NCBI RefSeq assembly: GCF_027257875.1
Contig: NZ_JAPVQY010000030.1
Coordinates: 26,601 to 90,600, forward strand
Direction of reading: 5' to 3'
DNA from: Burkholderia sp. IMCC1007
Lineage (GTDB): Bacteria; Pseudomonadota; Gammaproteobacteria; Burkholderiales; Burkholderiaceae
DNA: 64,000 nt
A program made the position numbers and the translations under genes. The notes under the pieces are model-generated. The model was not told the DNA's origin and ran no database searches. It saw only the letters and a program-made list of their open reading frames with translations. Positions 17,197-26,241 of the stretch are shown piece after piece. Each line of letters opens with the position of its first letter. Positions within the stretch are counted from its first letter, which is position 1.

Positions 17197-18498
17197 TTAT
17201 GTATTGCGGTGCGTGCGTGCGCTCGAGGATGAAACGATCCGGTGATGCGGAACCAGCCGCCGCCAGTCGTCGCCGGGGCCGATCTCGCCGGACACGCCGA
17301 TCGCGCGGCCCGATTCCGCGCGCAGCGCCGGAATGTCCTGCTGGTCGCGCGCCGCACGCGCACACGCGAGCAGCGTGCGATGAAGGCGGCTGATCGCGAG
17401 ATCCGCCGTCGACAGCATTTCCCGCGACCGGTCGCGGATCGCGCCGCTCGAGATGCTGCACGCGGCGTCTTCCTGCGTGATGCTGTCGAAGCCGGTGAAG
17501 TGGCCGTCGCGCTGCGCGCGGCGATCCTGACGGTAGCCGTTGACGAACGACATCGCAGCCGGTGAGTCGCAGGTGTCGAGCGTCATTCCGTATTTGCGCA
17601 GCGTCGGCTCGTCGAGGCCGACGAACTGGAGCTGCGCGCTGCGCAGCGGTTCTTCGCCGACCGGCTTCTCCGCATCCCACCACACGTGGAAGAAGTAGCA
17701 GCGCTCGTCGTTGATCGGCACGGCGGCGAGCCACACGTCGCCGTTCGCGTTCGCGATGAAGCTCGGTGCGATGAAGGACGTGACGCGGGCGATGCGATTG
17801 TCTCCGGCCTGGCGGATCGCGACATAGTGAAAGCCGAAATCCGTCTCGTCCGCCTCGATCGTCGGAGCGGCATCGAACTGCATGTGCGTGATCTTCCCCG
17901 CGTAGTCCAGGTCCGAATCGTTGGTCCGGGCCAGCGCGGAGCTGTGCAGCACCGTGAGATGCGACGAGTCGACCAGCCCTTCGATCACCTGCACGAAGTT
18001 GCAGTTGACGATCGCGCAGGCGTTGATCCGATGGGCATCCGGCAGATCCATGAACGCGCGGTGCGGGAACGGCGGCGCGTTGCCTTCGGGGCCGAGGTAA
18101 GCCCACATCAGGCCGCCCGCTTCGCGTACCGGATACGTTCGGCCGCGGATGCGCGCCTTGAACTTCGGATCGGGAACGTTCGGCGTGTCGAGCACCGTTC
18201 CGTCCACCGCGAATTTCCAGCCATGATAGATGCAGCGCAAGCCGTCGCCGTCCGCGCGGGCGAGCTGCATCGACGCGCCGCGGTGCAGGCAGGCTTCGTC
18301 GTAGAGGCCGGGCCGGCCGTCACGGTCGCGCCAGACCACGAAGCGTTGCCCGAGCAACTCGATCGCTCGCGGGTCGCCGTCCGGCTGCGGAAGATCGGCA
18401 GACTGGATCACCGGCAGCCAGAAGCGGCGCATCGCATCGCCCATCGCGGTGCCCGGGCCGGTTCGGCACATCAGTTCGTTATCCTGCTTGGTCAGCAT
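17197..18498 (-). CDS. Rieske non-heme iron oxygenase, alpha subunit (second copy)
   Basis: A 433-residue paralogue of the preceding oxygenase with metal ligands at identical positions: C70/H72, C89/H92 and H180/H185 (VIEGLVDSSHLTVLHSS). Differences concentrate in the C-terminal substrate-binding half, so it probably takes a different substrate or step, or forms mixed oligomers with the other subunit. Gaps of 24 and 36 bases to its neighbours place it firmly in the operon. The C-terminus (SSSSARTHRNT) extends slightly past the family norm. Confidence 0.94.
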   Translation of the reverse strand: MLTKQDNELMCRTGPGTAMGDAMRRFWLPVIQSADLPQPDGDPRAIELLGQRFVVWRDRDGRPGLYDEACLHRGASMQLARADGDGLRCIYHGWKFAVDGTVLDTPNVPDPKFKARIRGRTYPVREAGGLMWAYLGPEGNAPPFPHRAFMDLPDAHRINACAIVNCNFVQVIEGLVDSSHLTVLHSSALARTNDSDLDYAGKITHMQFDAAPTIEADETDFGFHYVAIRQAGDNRIARVTSFIAPSFIANANGDVWLAAVPINDERCYFFHVWWDAEKPVGEEPLRSAQLQFVGLDEPTLRKYGMTLDTCDSPAAMSFVNGYRQDRRAQRDGHFTGFDSITQEDAACSISSGAIRDRSREMLSTADLAISRLHRTLLACARAARDQQDIPALRAESGRAIGVSGEIGPGDDWRRLVPHHRIVSSSSARTHRNT

Positions 18499-18534
18499 GT
18501 TGAGTTCCTCGTTTCAGTGTTCGGCGCGGTGGCA

Positions 18535-19533
18535 TCAGAGTTCGAGCACCAGCCGCGCGGTCTTCGCACGCGAGCAGCACGGCATGAAGCTGTCGTTGCG
18601 CGCCTTCTCTTCGTCGGTGAGATACAGATCGCGATGGTCGGGCACGCCTGCGAGCACACCGGTCATGCAGGTGCCGCACACGCCTTGTTCGCACGACAGC
18701 GGCAGATTGAAACCCGCGTCCAGCAGCGCATGTGCGGCAGTCTGGCCGGCCTCCACCCTGATCACTTCGCCGCTGCTCTGAATTTCGATTTCGAACGGGC
18801 TGTCTTCGTCGGATGACTCGACAGGCGGCCCCGCGAAGTATTCGCGGTGCAGATGCGCTTCGTCCCACCCGAGCGTGCGCGCGGTCTGCAGGATGTGATC
18901 CATGAAGCCCGTCGGCCCGCAGACGTACAGATGCTTGTCGGCCGACGCCGGACCGATCGCGGCGCGGGCATCGAGGTGCTGGTCGGACGGGCCGTCGTCG
19001 ACGTGAACCTGCACGCGCGTGCGGGGCGCGTCGATGGACGACATGCGCTCCACGCGGTCGACGAATGCCATCCGTGACAGCGAGCGCCCGCAGTAGTGCA
19101 GCGCGAACGGCCGGCCCTCGCGTACCAGCTGCTGCGCCATCGCGAGGAGCGGCGTGATGCCGATGCCGCCCGCGAACAGCAGCGAGCGCTCGGGGCCGCG
19201 ATGCAGCGCGAAGTGGTTGCGCGGCGCGCTGATCGACAGCGTATCGCCGGCGCGCACGTCGTCGTGCAGGCTCGCGGATCCGCCGCGCGAGTCGGGGTCG
19301 CGCAGTACACCGATACGGTAGCGCGATGGCAGGTCGGGCAAGTCGTACAGCGAGTACTGCCGCACGATGCCGGAAGGCAGCTGCACGTCGATATGCGCAC
19401 CCGCTTCGAAGTCTGGCAACCGGTCGCCGGATATCGGCGCGAGGTCGAAGCCGACGATGCCGTCGGCCAGCCACGTCTTCGCGGTGACGCAGACTTGCAG
19501 CGATGCGTTCGACGGGGAGATGTTCAGTTCCAT
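18535..19533 (-). CDS. Rieske oxygenase reductase (VanB/phthalate dioxygenase reductase type)
   Basis: A 332-residue FMN-containing reductase that passes electrons from NADH to the Rieske oxygenases. Domain order is FMN-binding (RQYSL, residues 58-62), NAD-binding (AGGIGITPLLAMA, residues 121-133, and VCGPTGFMD), and a C-terminal plant-type [2Fe-2S] domain with Cys281, Cys286, Cys289 and Cys319 or Cys320. This order is that of class IA phthalate/vanillate reductases. It lies 36 bases upstream of the second oxygenase gene. Confidence 0.94.
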   Translation of the reverse strand: MELNISPSNASLQVCVTAKTWLADGIVGFDLAPISGDRLPDFEAGAHIDVQLPSGIVRQYSLYDLPDLPSRYRIGVLRDPDSRGGSASLHDDVRAGDTLSISAPRNHFALHRGPERSLLFAGGIGITPLLAMAQQLVREGRPFALHYCGRSLSRMAFVDRVERMSSIDAPRTRVQVHVDDGPSDQHLDARAAIGPASADKHLYVCGPTGFMDHILQTARTLGWDEAHLHREYFAGPPVESSDEDSPFEIEIQSSGEVIRVEAGQTAAHALLDAGFNLPLSCEQGVCGTCMTGVLAGVPDHRDLYLTDEEKARNDSFMPCCSRAKTARLVLEL

Positions 19534-19569
19534 GATGACCGCTCGTATGAAATGGAGGGCGCGCGTGCG

Positions 19570-20067
19570 TCAGGCCGCGACGGCAAGGCGGCGCCGGATG
19601 ACGACCGGCGCCGCGCCCAGTTGTTGCTGAACGAGCCAGCGCGCGAGCCCCTGGTCCATCACGCGCACATGCTCGGGAAACCACCCGGCCAATGCGCGGG
19701 CAAATGAACGGACGACTTCCGGCCGCCCGTCGGCCAGTGCGGCGCGCACCTCGTCGGTCGACTGCAGCACGGCCGCGTGCTCGTCGATATGGCAGCCCGC
19801 GGACGCGTAGGCCGTCTCGCGCATCGCGGCATCCTCGTCCGCGAAATGGCTGCGCGCGTGCGCGGCAAAAGCATCGAGCGCGCGTCCGAGATCGTCGTCC
19901 GGCGTCATGAGCAATGCGTTCACGCATGCGACGAATTCGTGGTGCGTGTCGTCCATCGCGCCATGACCGAGCGCGTAGTCGTCGCTCCAGACGAAGCCGG
20001 CGGCTTCCGCCGGCGGCGGCACAGGCCCGTTTCGGGCCGCCGTACGATGATCTTCCGATGCCTTCAT
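19570..20067 (-). CDS. Bacteriohemerythrin, first gene of the Rieske operon
   Basis: A 165-residue di-iron O2-binding protein. Ligand motifs are in order: MDDTHHEF, HARSHFADEDAAM, HIDEH and WFPEHVRVMDQ. I prefer the ATG at 20067, which has GAGG 7 bases upstream; 20073 is possible. Hemerythrins bind O2 reversibly, so supplying or sensing O2 for the oxygenases encoded downstream is plausible, though not shown. The operon promoter region carries a TCTTCC/GGAAGA palindrome at 20112-20125. Confidence 0.93.
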   Translation of the reverse strand: MKASEDHRTAARNGPVPPPAEAAGFVWSDDYALGHGAMDDTHHEFVACVNALLMTPDDDLGRALDAFAAHARSHFADEDAAMRETAYASAGCHIDEHAAVLQSTDEVRAALADGRPEVVRSFARALAGWFPEHVRVMDQGLARWLVQQQLGAAPVVIRRRLAVAA

Positions 20068-20111
20068 TCTCATGCCTCGCTCAATGAACTCGATCAGACG
20101 AATTATTGTTG

Positions 20112-20125
20112 TCTTCCACGGAAGA
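20112..20125. promoter_or_regulatory. MarR-type palindrome before the Rieske operon (site 2)
   Basis: TCTTCC, AC, GGAAGA: a perfect 14-bp palindrome about 45 bases upstream of the hemerythrin start, in the interval shared with the divergent porin gene. Confidence 0.65.
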
Positions 20126-20247
20126 TAAATTGTGGCGAACCGGAAGTCGAGGTAGGGAAAACTATGACGCCCGTTAGTTTCCTTCGATAGCCCCGTGTGC
20201 GGGGCGTGTCGGGTCAGCGTAGGGGTAACCCACGATCCGTCGATCGG

Positions 20248-20287
20248 TTGACATGGAAGATGCGAGATTACTATCTTCCATGGAAGA
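20248..20287 (+). promoter_or_regulatory. Porin promoter overlapped by MarR-type palindrome (site 3)
   Basis: A -35 TTGACA (20248-20253) and -10 TATCTT (20272-20277) with an 18-base spacer. The -10 lies inside the perfect palindrome TCTTCC-AT-GGAAGA (20274-20287). A half-site CATGGAAGAT occurs at 20252-20261, overlapping the end of the -35. Occupancy would block RNA polymerase, so repression is the simple reading. Confidence 0.65.
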
Positions 20288-20310
20288 AGAGAATTACATG
20301 GAGGTTGAAA

Positions 20311-21459
20311 ATGAGGCGGTGGAAAAATGGGTTTGGAGAAGGGTTGGTGCGCGGCAAGGCGATGTGTCTCGGACTTTCGACGCTAGCGATGTTGGCATCG
20401 GGAGCGTCATATGCGCAGTCGAGCGTGGCGCTGTACGGGATCATCGATACCGGCGTCGAATACATCACGAACGTCGGTCCCCAGAAGCAGAGCGTGGTCA
20501 AGGTGCCGCAACTCACCGGTTCGCTGCCGTCGCGATGGGGCATACGCGGCAAGGAGGATCTCGGCGGCGGCCTGAGCGCCGTCTTCGTGCTGGAGTCGGG
20601 TTTCTCGCCGGGGCAAGGGACGCTGAACCAGAGCGGCCGCCTGTTCGGCCGGCAGGCATACGTCGGGTTGTCCGGGCGCTGGGGCACGCTGTCGTTCGGT
20701 CGCCAGTATTCGCAGATCTACTGGGCGATACCGGGCGACACGATGGGGCCGAACATCTACGCGGCGGGGCTGCTCGACACGTATCTGGCACAGGCGCGTC
20801 TCGACAACACGATCGTCTACAGCATTACGGCGTCCGGCTTCACCTTCGGCGTCAGCTATTCGCTCGGGCGGGACGCGGTCGCGCCCGCGGCCGCCGGCGG
20901 ATGCGCGGGCCAGTCGCCCTCCGATTACCGCGCGTGCAAGACGATCGCCGCAATGCTGAAGTACGAGTCGGACAACTGGGGCATCGCGACCGCGATCGAC
21001 CGCAACAATGGCGGAGGCGGCACCGGCTCGCCGCTGCCGAGCAGCTCGCAGACCGACACGCGGGCCGTCATCGACGGCTATGTGAAGTTCGGCACCGCAA
21101 CGATCGGCGGTGGCTTCCTGCACCGTATCAATCACGGAGAGCTCGCACCGGGCGTCGTCGATGCGAACAGCAACTACTGGTGGCTCGGCGCGACCTATCT
21201 GCCGGTGCCGAGCGTCGTCCTCGACGCGCAGTTCGGCCACCTCACCGTGAGCGGGCACGATGCCGGCGCGTCGGTCATCGCGGCGCGCGCGATGTACCTG
21301 CTGTCGAAGCGCAGCTCGGTGTATGTGACCGCGGGGCGCATCTTCAACCAGCGCAATTCCGTGCTGACGATCGATGGCGGCACCGCGGGCACGTCGTCGT
21401 GGCCGGCCGCCGGCGTGGATCAGACCGGCGTGATGCTCGGCATCCGTCATATGTTCTGA
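20311..21459 (+). CDS. Outer-membrane porin, Burkholderia trimeric type
   Basis: A 382-residue gram-negative porin of the OmpC-like betaproteobacterial group. GGAGG sits 6 bases before the ATG at 20311. A signal peptide of about 28 residues ends ASYA-QSSVALYG. Family landmarks are SSVALYGIIDTGVEY, GSRWG-like SRWGIRGKEDLGGGL, QAYVGLSGRWGTLSFGRQYS and the terminal Phe in MLGIRHMF needed for outer-membrane assembly. Operator sharing with the Rieske operon suggests it admits the aromatic substrate. Confidence 0.94.
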   Translation: MRRWKNGFGEGLVRGKAMCLGLSTLAMLASGASYAQSSVALYGIIDTGVEYITNVGPQKQSVVKVPQLTGSLPSRWGIRGKEDLGGGLSAVFVLESGFSPGQGTLNQSGRLFGRQAYVGLSGRWGTLSFGRQYSQIYWAIPGDTMGPNIYAAGLLDTYLAQARLDNTIVYSITASGFTFGVSYSLGRDAVAPAAAGGCAGQSPSDYRACKTIAAMLKYESDNWGIATAIDRNNGGGGTGSPLPSSSQTDTRAVIDGYVKFGTATIGGGFLHRINHGELAPGVVDANSNYWWLGATYLPVPSVVLDAQFGHLTVSGHDAGASVIAARAMYLLSKRSSVYVTAGRIFNQRNSVLTIDGGTAGTSSWPAAGVDQTGVMLGIRHMF

Positions 21460-21464
21460 AGGAA

Positions 21465-21492
21465 CGGCGCGCGCGTTGCGGCGCGTGCGCCG
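21465..21492 (+). terminator. GC-rich hairpin after the porin gene
   Basis: CGGCGCGCG and CGTGCGCCG pair with one mismatch around a short loop, 6 bases after the porin stop. No T-run follows, so it may be a weak or Rho-assisted terminator. Confidence 0.4.
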
Positions 21493-21702
21493 GTGATGAT
21501 CATTGCCAGTTCGCACGACCGACGCGGGGGCTCGGCAAACTGCTTCCTTGGATGACAAATGCCGGAAGCGTGTGGTGAATCCGCGCAGGGTTCTACGCCA
21601 TTCCATCGGAATGGAGTTCGAGATGTCCAGTTTTTCCCAAGAAAGATGGGATGTTTTGCGTATTTCATGTTCATGGAAGATCAGGCCAAGTTCGCATTGA
21701 CG

Positions 21703-21716
21703 TCTTCCGGGGAAGA
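21703..21716. promoter_or_regulatory. MarR-type palindrome before the acyl-CoA synthetase gene (site 4)
   Basis: TCTTCC, GG, GGAAGA: a perfect 14-bp palindrome 78 bases upstream of the ATG at 21795, with a half-site CATGGAAGAT at 21672-21681, the same full-site/half-site pairing as at the porin promoter. A separate repeat CATTCC-ATC-GGAATG occupies 21599-21613. Confidence 0.65.
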
Positions 21717-21794
21717 TGAAATGATGGTTTACGGGAAAGGCGGCCGAGCGCCACGCACGGCGATCCTTGCGCCACCGAAACTCTGGAGACACGC

Positions 21795-23531
21795 ATGAAG
21801 ATGGAGACTGGAACACCCGGGCCGGGTGCCGACCCGACGCTGCCGGTCGGTGGGCTGTCCTACGTCCGGGGCATCACCGATTCCGCGTTGAGTGAACTCA
21901 CGGTTCCCGCGCTGCTCGCCGATACGGTGAAGCGCCACGCACAACGCCCCGCGGTCGTGTTCCGCGAGCAGGGTGTGCGCTGGAACTGGCAGGCATTTGC
22001 CGACGAGGTCGATGCGATGGCGGCCGGCTTGCATGCAATGGGCCTGCGCCGGGGCGAACGTATCGGCATCTGGTCGCCCAACCGTTTCGAATGGACGGTC
22101 ACCCAGTTTGCATCCGCCCGGCTCGGCCTGATTCTGGTCAACGTCAATCCGGCGTATCGGCTCGCGGAGCTGGAATATGCACTGAACAAGGTCGGCTGCA
22201 AGGCCATCGTTGCGCCCGAGTCGTTCAAGACGTCGCGCTACCTGGACATGCTGCAGACCCTTGCCCCCGAACTGCGGCACTGCGAGCCCGGCGAACTGCA
22301 TGCGGCCCGGCTGCCCGCGCTGCGATGGGTGATCCGGATGGAGGATGTGCCCACCGCGGGCATGCTGACGTATCGGCAGGTGCTCGCGCGCGGCGCCGAC
22401 GTGTCGAAGGACGAGCTCGATCGGATTGCCGCGACGCTCGACGCCAACGATCCGATCAACATCCAGTTCACGAGCGGCACGACCGGTGCGCCCAAGGGCG
22501 CGACGTTGACACACCGGAACATCGTCAACAATGCCCGCTTCGTCTCCGCGGCCATGAACCTGCGGGAAGCCGACCGACTGTGCGTGCCGGTGCCGCTGTA
22601 TCACTGCTTCGGCATGGTGATGTCGGTGCTGGCGTGTACGGCGAGCGGCGCGTGCATGGTCTTTCCGGGAGAAGCGTTCGATCCTCTCGCCACCATGGCG
22701 GCCGTAAGCGACGAGCGCTGCACGGCGCTGCACGGCGTCCCGACAATGTTCATCGCGCAGCTCGATCATCCGGATTTCGCCCGGCACGATTTCTCCAGCC
22801 TGCGCACCGGCATCATGGCCGGCGCGCCGTGCCCGATCGAGGTGATGAAGCGGGTCGTCGCGAACATGCACATGACGGAGGTCACCATCGCCTACGGCAT
22901 GACCGAAACCAGCCCGGTCTCGTTTCAGAGTGCGACGGACGATCCGCTCGACAAGCGCGTGTCGACGGTCGGTCGCATTCAGCCGCATCTGGAGTGCAAG
23001 GTCGTCGACATGGACGGGAACCTCGTGCCCGTCGGTCAGACGGGCGAGCTGTGCACGCGCGGCTACTCGGTCATGCTCGGCTACTGGGACGACGAAGGGC
23101 GCACGCGGGAATCGATCCGCGATGGCTGGATGCACACCGGCGACCTCGCGACGATCGACGCGGACGGCTACTGCAACATCGTCGGGCGCGTGAAGGACAT
23201 GCTCATTCGCGGTGGGGAGAACGTCTACCCGCGCGAGATCGAGGAATTCCTCTTTCGCCATCCGAAGGTGCAGAGCGTGCAGGTGTTCGGTGTACCGGAC
23301 CAGAAGTATGGCGAGGAGATCTGCGCGTGGATCGTGCTCAAGCCGGGCCAGGATGCGTCCGAGGACGAGATCCGCGCGTTCTGCCGCGATCAGATCGCGC
23401 ACTTCAAGATCCCGCGTTATATCCGCTTCGTCGACGACATGCCGATGACGGTGACCGGCAAGGCGCAGAAGTTCGCGATGCGCGAAAGCATGATCCGCGA
23501 ACTCGAGTCGCACGCACGCGGCACGAACTGA
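21795..23531 (+). CDS. Acyl-CoA synthetase (AMP-binding, ANL superfamily)
   Basis: A 578-residue adenylate-forming ligase that activates a carboxylic acid to its CoA thioester with ATP. The P-loop-like motif FTSGTTGAPKGATLTHRN is near residue 225, the A5 motif YGMTETSP, the A7 region HTGDLATID and A8 GRVKDMLIRGGENVYPREIEEF follow, and the catalytic Lys lies in TVTGKAQKF. GGAG sits 6 bases before the ATG. It closely resembles medium-chain and aryl-acid synthetases; exact substrate unknown. It heads a two-gene unit with the enoyl-CoA hydratase gene. Confidence 0.94.
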   Translation: MKMETGTPGPGADPTLPVGGLSYVRGITDSALSELTVPALLADTVKRHAQRPAVVFREQGVRWNWQAFADEVDAMAAGLHAMGLRRGERIGIWSPNRFEWTVTQFASARLGLILVNVNPAYRLAELEYALNKVGCKAIVAPESFKTSRYLDMLQTLAPELRHCEPGELHAARLPALRWVIRMEDVPTAGMLTYRQVLARGADVSKDELDRIAATLDANDPINIQFTSGTTGAPKGATLTHRNIVNNARFVSAAMNLREADRLCVPVPLYHCFGMVMSVLACTASGACMVFPGEAFDPLATMAAVSDERCTALHGVPTMFIAQLDHPDFARHDFSSLRTGIMAGAPCPIEVMKRVVANMHMTEVTIAYGMTETSPVSFQSATDDPLDKRVSTVGRIQPHLECKVVDMDGNLVPVGQTGELCTRGYSVMLGYWDDEGRTRESIRDGWMHTGDLATIDADGYCNIVGRVKDMLIRGGENVYPREIEEFLFRHPKVQSVQVFGVPDQKYGEEICAWIVLKPGQDASEDEIRAFCRDQIAHFKIPRYIRFVDDMPMTVTGKAQKFAMRESMIRELESHARGTN

Positions 23532-23564
23532 ACCCCGCACCATCCCCCATCAAGGAGACAACAC

Positions 23565-24353
23565 ATGACATCCGTCCGTTTCGAGCGCCACGGCTCCGTT
23601 GGCCACATCGTGCTTGCCAACCCGCCGCTCAACCTGATTGCCGCGGCGTTTTCCGAACACCTGAGCGACGCGATTCACGCAGCCAGCGAATCGGATATCC
23701 GCGTGCTGCTCGTGCGCGCGGAAGGTCCGAACTTCAGCCAGGGCGGCGATATCCTCGACTTCATCGACAAGGAGTTCAACGCGTGGCGGACCTTCATCAG
23801 CGACATGCATCACAGCTATCGCAAGATCGAGGCGCTGCAGATTCCGACCGTATGTGCCGTGCGCGGCCGCGCGTGGGGCGGTGCATTCGAGCTGGCGCTC
23901 GCATGCGATCTGGTCGTGGCGGCGGAGAACGCGTCGTTCCGCTGCATCGAGCCGTCCGTCGGCACGATCCCCGTGTGCGGTGCCGTTCAACGGATCGCGG
24001 AACGGGCAGGGCCGGCGCGTGCGGCGCGCTACGTGATGTTGAGCGAGATCATGACGGGGGCGACGGCCGGTGATCTCGGCATCGCCGCATTCGTGGTGCC
24101 GGAAGGCGACGTGGAGCAAGAGGCGCTCGATCTGGCGAACCGGCTCGCGAACGGGCCGACGCGCTCGTATGCGGCGATTCGCGCGCTGCTGAAGGCCTGG
24201 GCGGCGGGCGGTGTGCCGGGCGCCGACCAGGTGGTGCTCGATCTCGGGATGCCGCTGCACAACACCGAGGACGCGCGGCGCGGACGGACGGCGCGCGTCG
24301 AGGCGATGAAGCGCGGTGTGGAGCCCGAACCGGTAGCCTTTTACGGCCGCTGA
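23565..24353 (+). CDS. Enoyl-CoA hydratase/isomerase family protein
   Basis: A 262-residue crotonase-fold protein. Both catalytic Glu positions of hydratases appear conserved: AFELALACD and IEPSVGTIP, with the oxyanion GRAWGGAFE. It could hydrate a CoA-activated unsaturated or aromatic ring-cleavage intermediate made by the synthetase 33 bases upstream. Together with the Rieske operon and porin, this suggests uptake, oxygenation and CoA-dependent breakdown of an aromatic acid. Confidence 0.92.
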   Translation: MTSVRFERHGSVGHIVLANPPLNLIAAAFSEHLSDAIHAASESDIRVLLVRAEGPNFSQGGDILDFIDKEFNAWRTFISDMHHSYRKIEALQIPTVCAVRGRAWGGAFELALACDLVVAAENASFRCIEPSVGTIPVCGAVQRIAERAGPARAARYVMLSEIMTGATAGDLGIAAFVVPEGDVEQEALDLANRLANGPTRSYAAIRALLKAWAAGGVPGADQVVLDLGMPLHNTEDARRGRTARVEAMKRGVEPEPVAFYGR

Positions 24354-24397
24354 TACGCGCACTTCGCGCGCAGGCCGAGCCGGTGCGGGAAGCAGCG

Positions 24398-25315
24398 CTA
24401 TCGGGAACGATTCAGTGCTTCGAACCCTTCGACGAGCGCGTCGAGCAGATGACGAACGGCGGGGACCATCCCTCGCCGTGTCGGAAAGATCGCATGCACG
24501 AGCCCCGGCGTCGTGGAGAGTTCGGGCAGCAGATGCAACAACCGGCCGGCCTGGATGTCGGCCGTCACCAATTCCCGCGGCAGCAGGACGACACCGACGC
24601 CGCGCATTGCGGCTATCCGTAAGCTGGCTAGATCGTCGGTCACCAAGCGCGGCCGATGTGCAAAGGACATTTCCCGGCCGTCGGCCGAGACGAGATTCCA
24701 AACGTACTTCTCTGCGCCGCTGCCCATCGAGAGCGTCGGCCAGTCCTTCAGCGATTCGAGCGACGTCGGGGGCCGATGGCGTGCGACCAGCGCCGGGCTG
24801 GCGACCAGGATGTGTACCGACAGGCCCAACTGACGGACGGCCAGATCGGTGTTTTCCAGCGGCGGCAGCCTGACCCGCAGCGCGAAGTCCAGACCTTCCT
24901 CGACCACGTCCACACGGCGGTTGGTCGCGTCGACCCGCACCTGCACCTGCGGATTGCTTTCGATGTACCGCGCAAGGATTTCGGACACGCCGGAACTGAG
25001 TAGCGCGACCGGACAACTGAGGCGCACGGTGCCCTGCGGCTCGGCGCGTGTGCGATCGACGATGTCTTTCGCAGCGTGCGATTCCGCGACGAGCGCAACG
25101 CAATGTTGGTGGAACTGTCGGCCGGTTTCCGTTAGCGACAGACTGCGGCTCGTGCGATTCAGCAGTCGCACACCCAACTCGTCTTCCAGCGCGCGGATTC
25201 GCCGACTGAGCTTCGACGTCTGCGCGCCCAGGCTGCGGGCAGCAGCCGTAAAGCTTCCATGTTCGACCACTTCCGCGAATAGCCGGAGATCGTTGAGGTC
25301 GGTGATTCGATTCAT
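24398..25315 (-). CDS. LysR family transcriptional regulator
   Basis: A 305-residue LTTR beginning MNRITDLNDLRLFAEVVEHG with HTH SFTAAARSLGAQTSKLSRRI. It is divergent from the pirin-DoxX pair, a common arrangement in proteobacteria, and probably controls it. It converges with the enoyl-CoA hydratase gene. Confidence 0.92.
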   Translation of the reverse strand: MNRITDLNDLRLFAEVVEHGSFTAAARSLGAQTSKLSRRIRALEDELGVRLLNRTSRSLSLTETGRQFHQHCVALVAESHAAKDIVDRTRAEPQGTVRLSCPVALLSSGVSEILARYIESNPQVQVRVDATNRRVDVVEEGLDFALRVRLPPLENTDLAVRQLGLSVHILVASPALVARHRPPTSLESLKDWPTLSMGSGAEKYVWNLVSADGREMSFAHRPRLVTDDLASLRIAAMRGVGVVLLPRELVTADIQAGRLLHLLPELSTTPGLVHAIFPTRRGMVPAVRHLLDALVEGFEALNRSR

Positions 25316-25493
25316 GGACACGGCTCCACTGAGTGAGATCGTTCTGTCAGGAGCAATGATACGTTGCGAAGCAGGAGATATGCAGACGATCGTTGCGAAA
25401 ATAGCATTCTCACATGGCTCGGCGCTGCACGGAGGTCGATGTGGCTGACCGGGAAACGGCTCGCGCGGCGAGCGACTGGAAAAGGACGGAAAC

Positions 25494-26192
25494 ATGCTCA
25501 CCCATCGACGCTGGACATCACTGGACGCACGAGCCAGCGGCTGGCTGCGCGCGAAGCACCATTTCGCGGTCGGTGCGGACGGCAATCCCGAGCATCGCGC
25601 GTTGGGTCCGCTGATCGTCTGGAACGACGACGAGATTGCCGTCGGCGCGGGTTTTCCGATGCACGGCCATCGCGACATGGAAATCATCACGTATGTGCGT
25701 CAGGGCGTGCTCGGCCATCGGGACACGCTGGGCTCCGATGGAACGATCGACGCGGGCGACGTGCAGGTGATGAGTGCCGGCACGGGCATTCGCCATGCCG
25801 AATTCAATATGGGCGACATCCCGCTCAAGCTTTATCAGATCTGGCTGCTGCCGCGCGTACGCGGCGGGATGCCCGGATGGGGAACAAAGCGTTTTCCGAA
25901 GCACGATCGGTCCGGCCGCTTCGTCGTACTGGCGAGCGGCTTTCCCGACGACGAGGGTGCGCTGGCGATCCGTGCAGATGCGCGTGTGCTCGGCGCGACG
26001 CTGAAGGCGGGCGAGCAGATCCGGCAGCAATTGAGCGCGGCTCGCCGTGCGTATCTCGTGGTTGCGTCCGGAAGCGTGGCAGTGAACGGCGAACGCGTGG
26101 GGCCGCTCGACGGCGTCGTGATCGCGCATCTGGCGGCTGCAGACATAGCCGCTCTCGAAGATTCTGAGCTGGTGCTGGTGGACGCCGGCTGA
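25494..26192 (+). CDS. Pirin family protein
   Basis: A 232-residue bicupin. The metal-binding N-terminal cupin shows FPMHGHRDMEIITYVRQGVLGH, in two parts, and the second His/Glu pair GTGIRHAEFN. Pirins of this YhaK/quercetinase-like type bind iron and act as dioxygenases or redox sensors. It is followed 49 bases later by a DoxX membrane protein in the same direction. Confidence 0.94.
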   Translation: MLTHRRWTSLDARASGWLRAKHHFAVGADGNPEHRALGPLIVWNDDEIAVGAGFPMHGHRDMEIITYVRQGVLGHRDTLGSDGTIDAGDVQVMSAGTGIRHAEFNMGDIPLKLYQIWLLPRVRGGMPGWGTKRFPKHDRSGRFVVLASGFPDDEGALAIRADARVLGATLKAGEQIRQQLSAARRAYLVVASGSVAVNGERVGPLDGVVIAHLAAADIAALEDSELVLVDAG

Positions 26193-26241
26193 GTGCCATT
26201 CCTTCTCAGTCCACCTGTTCATGTCATTTCAGGAGTTGATC

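Noticed and set aside
21729..23543. 604-codon open frame on the minus strand opposite the acyl-CoA synthetase
   Set aside because: It mirrors the synthetase gene in a complementary frame; high GC leaves antisense frames open. Its translation is Arg/His/Asp-rich without domains.
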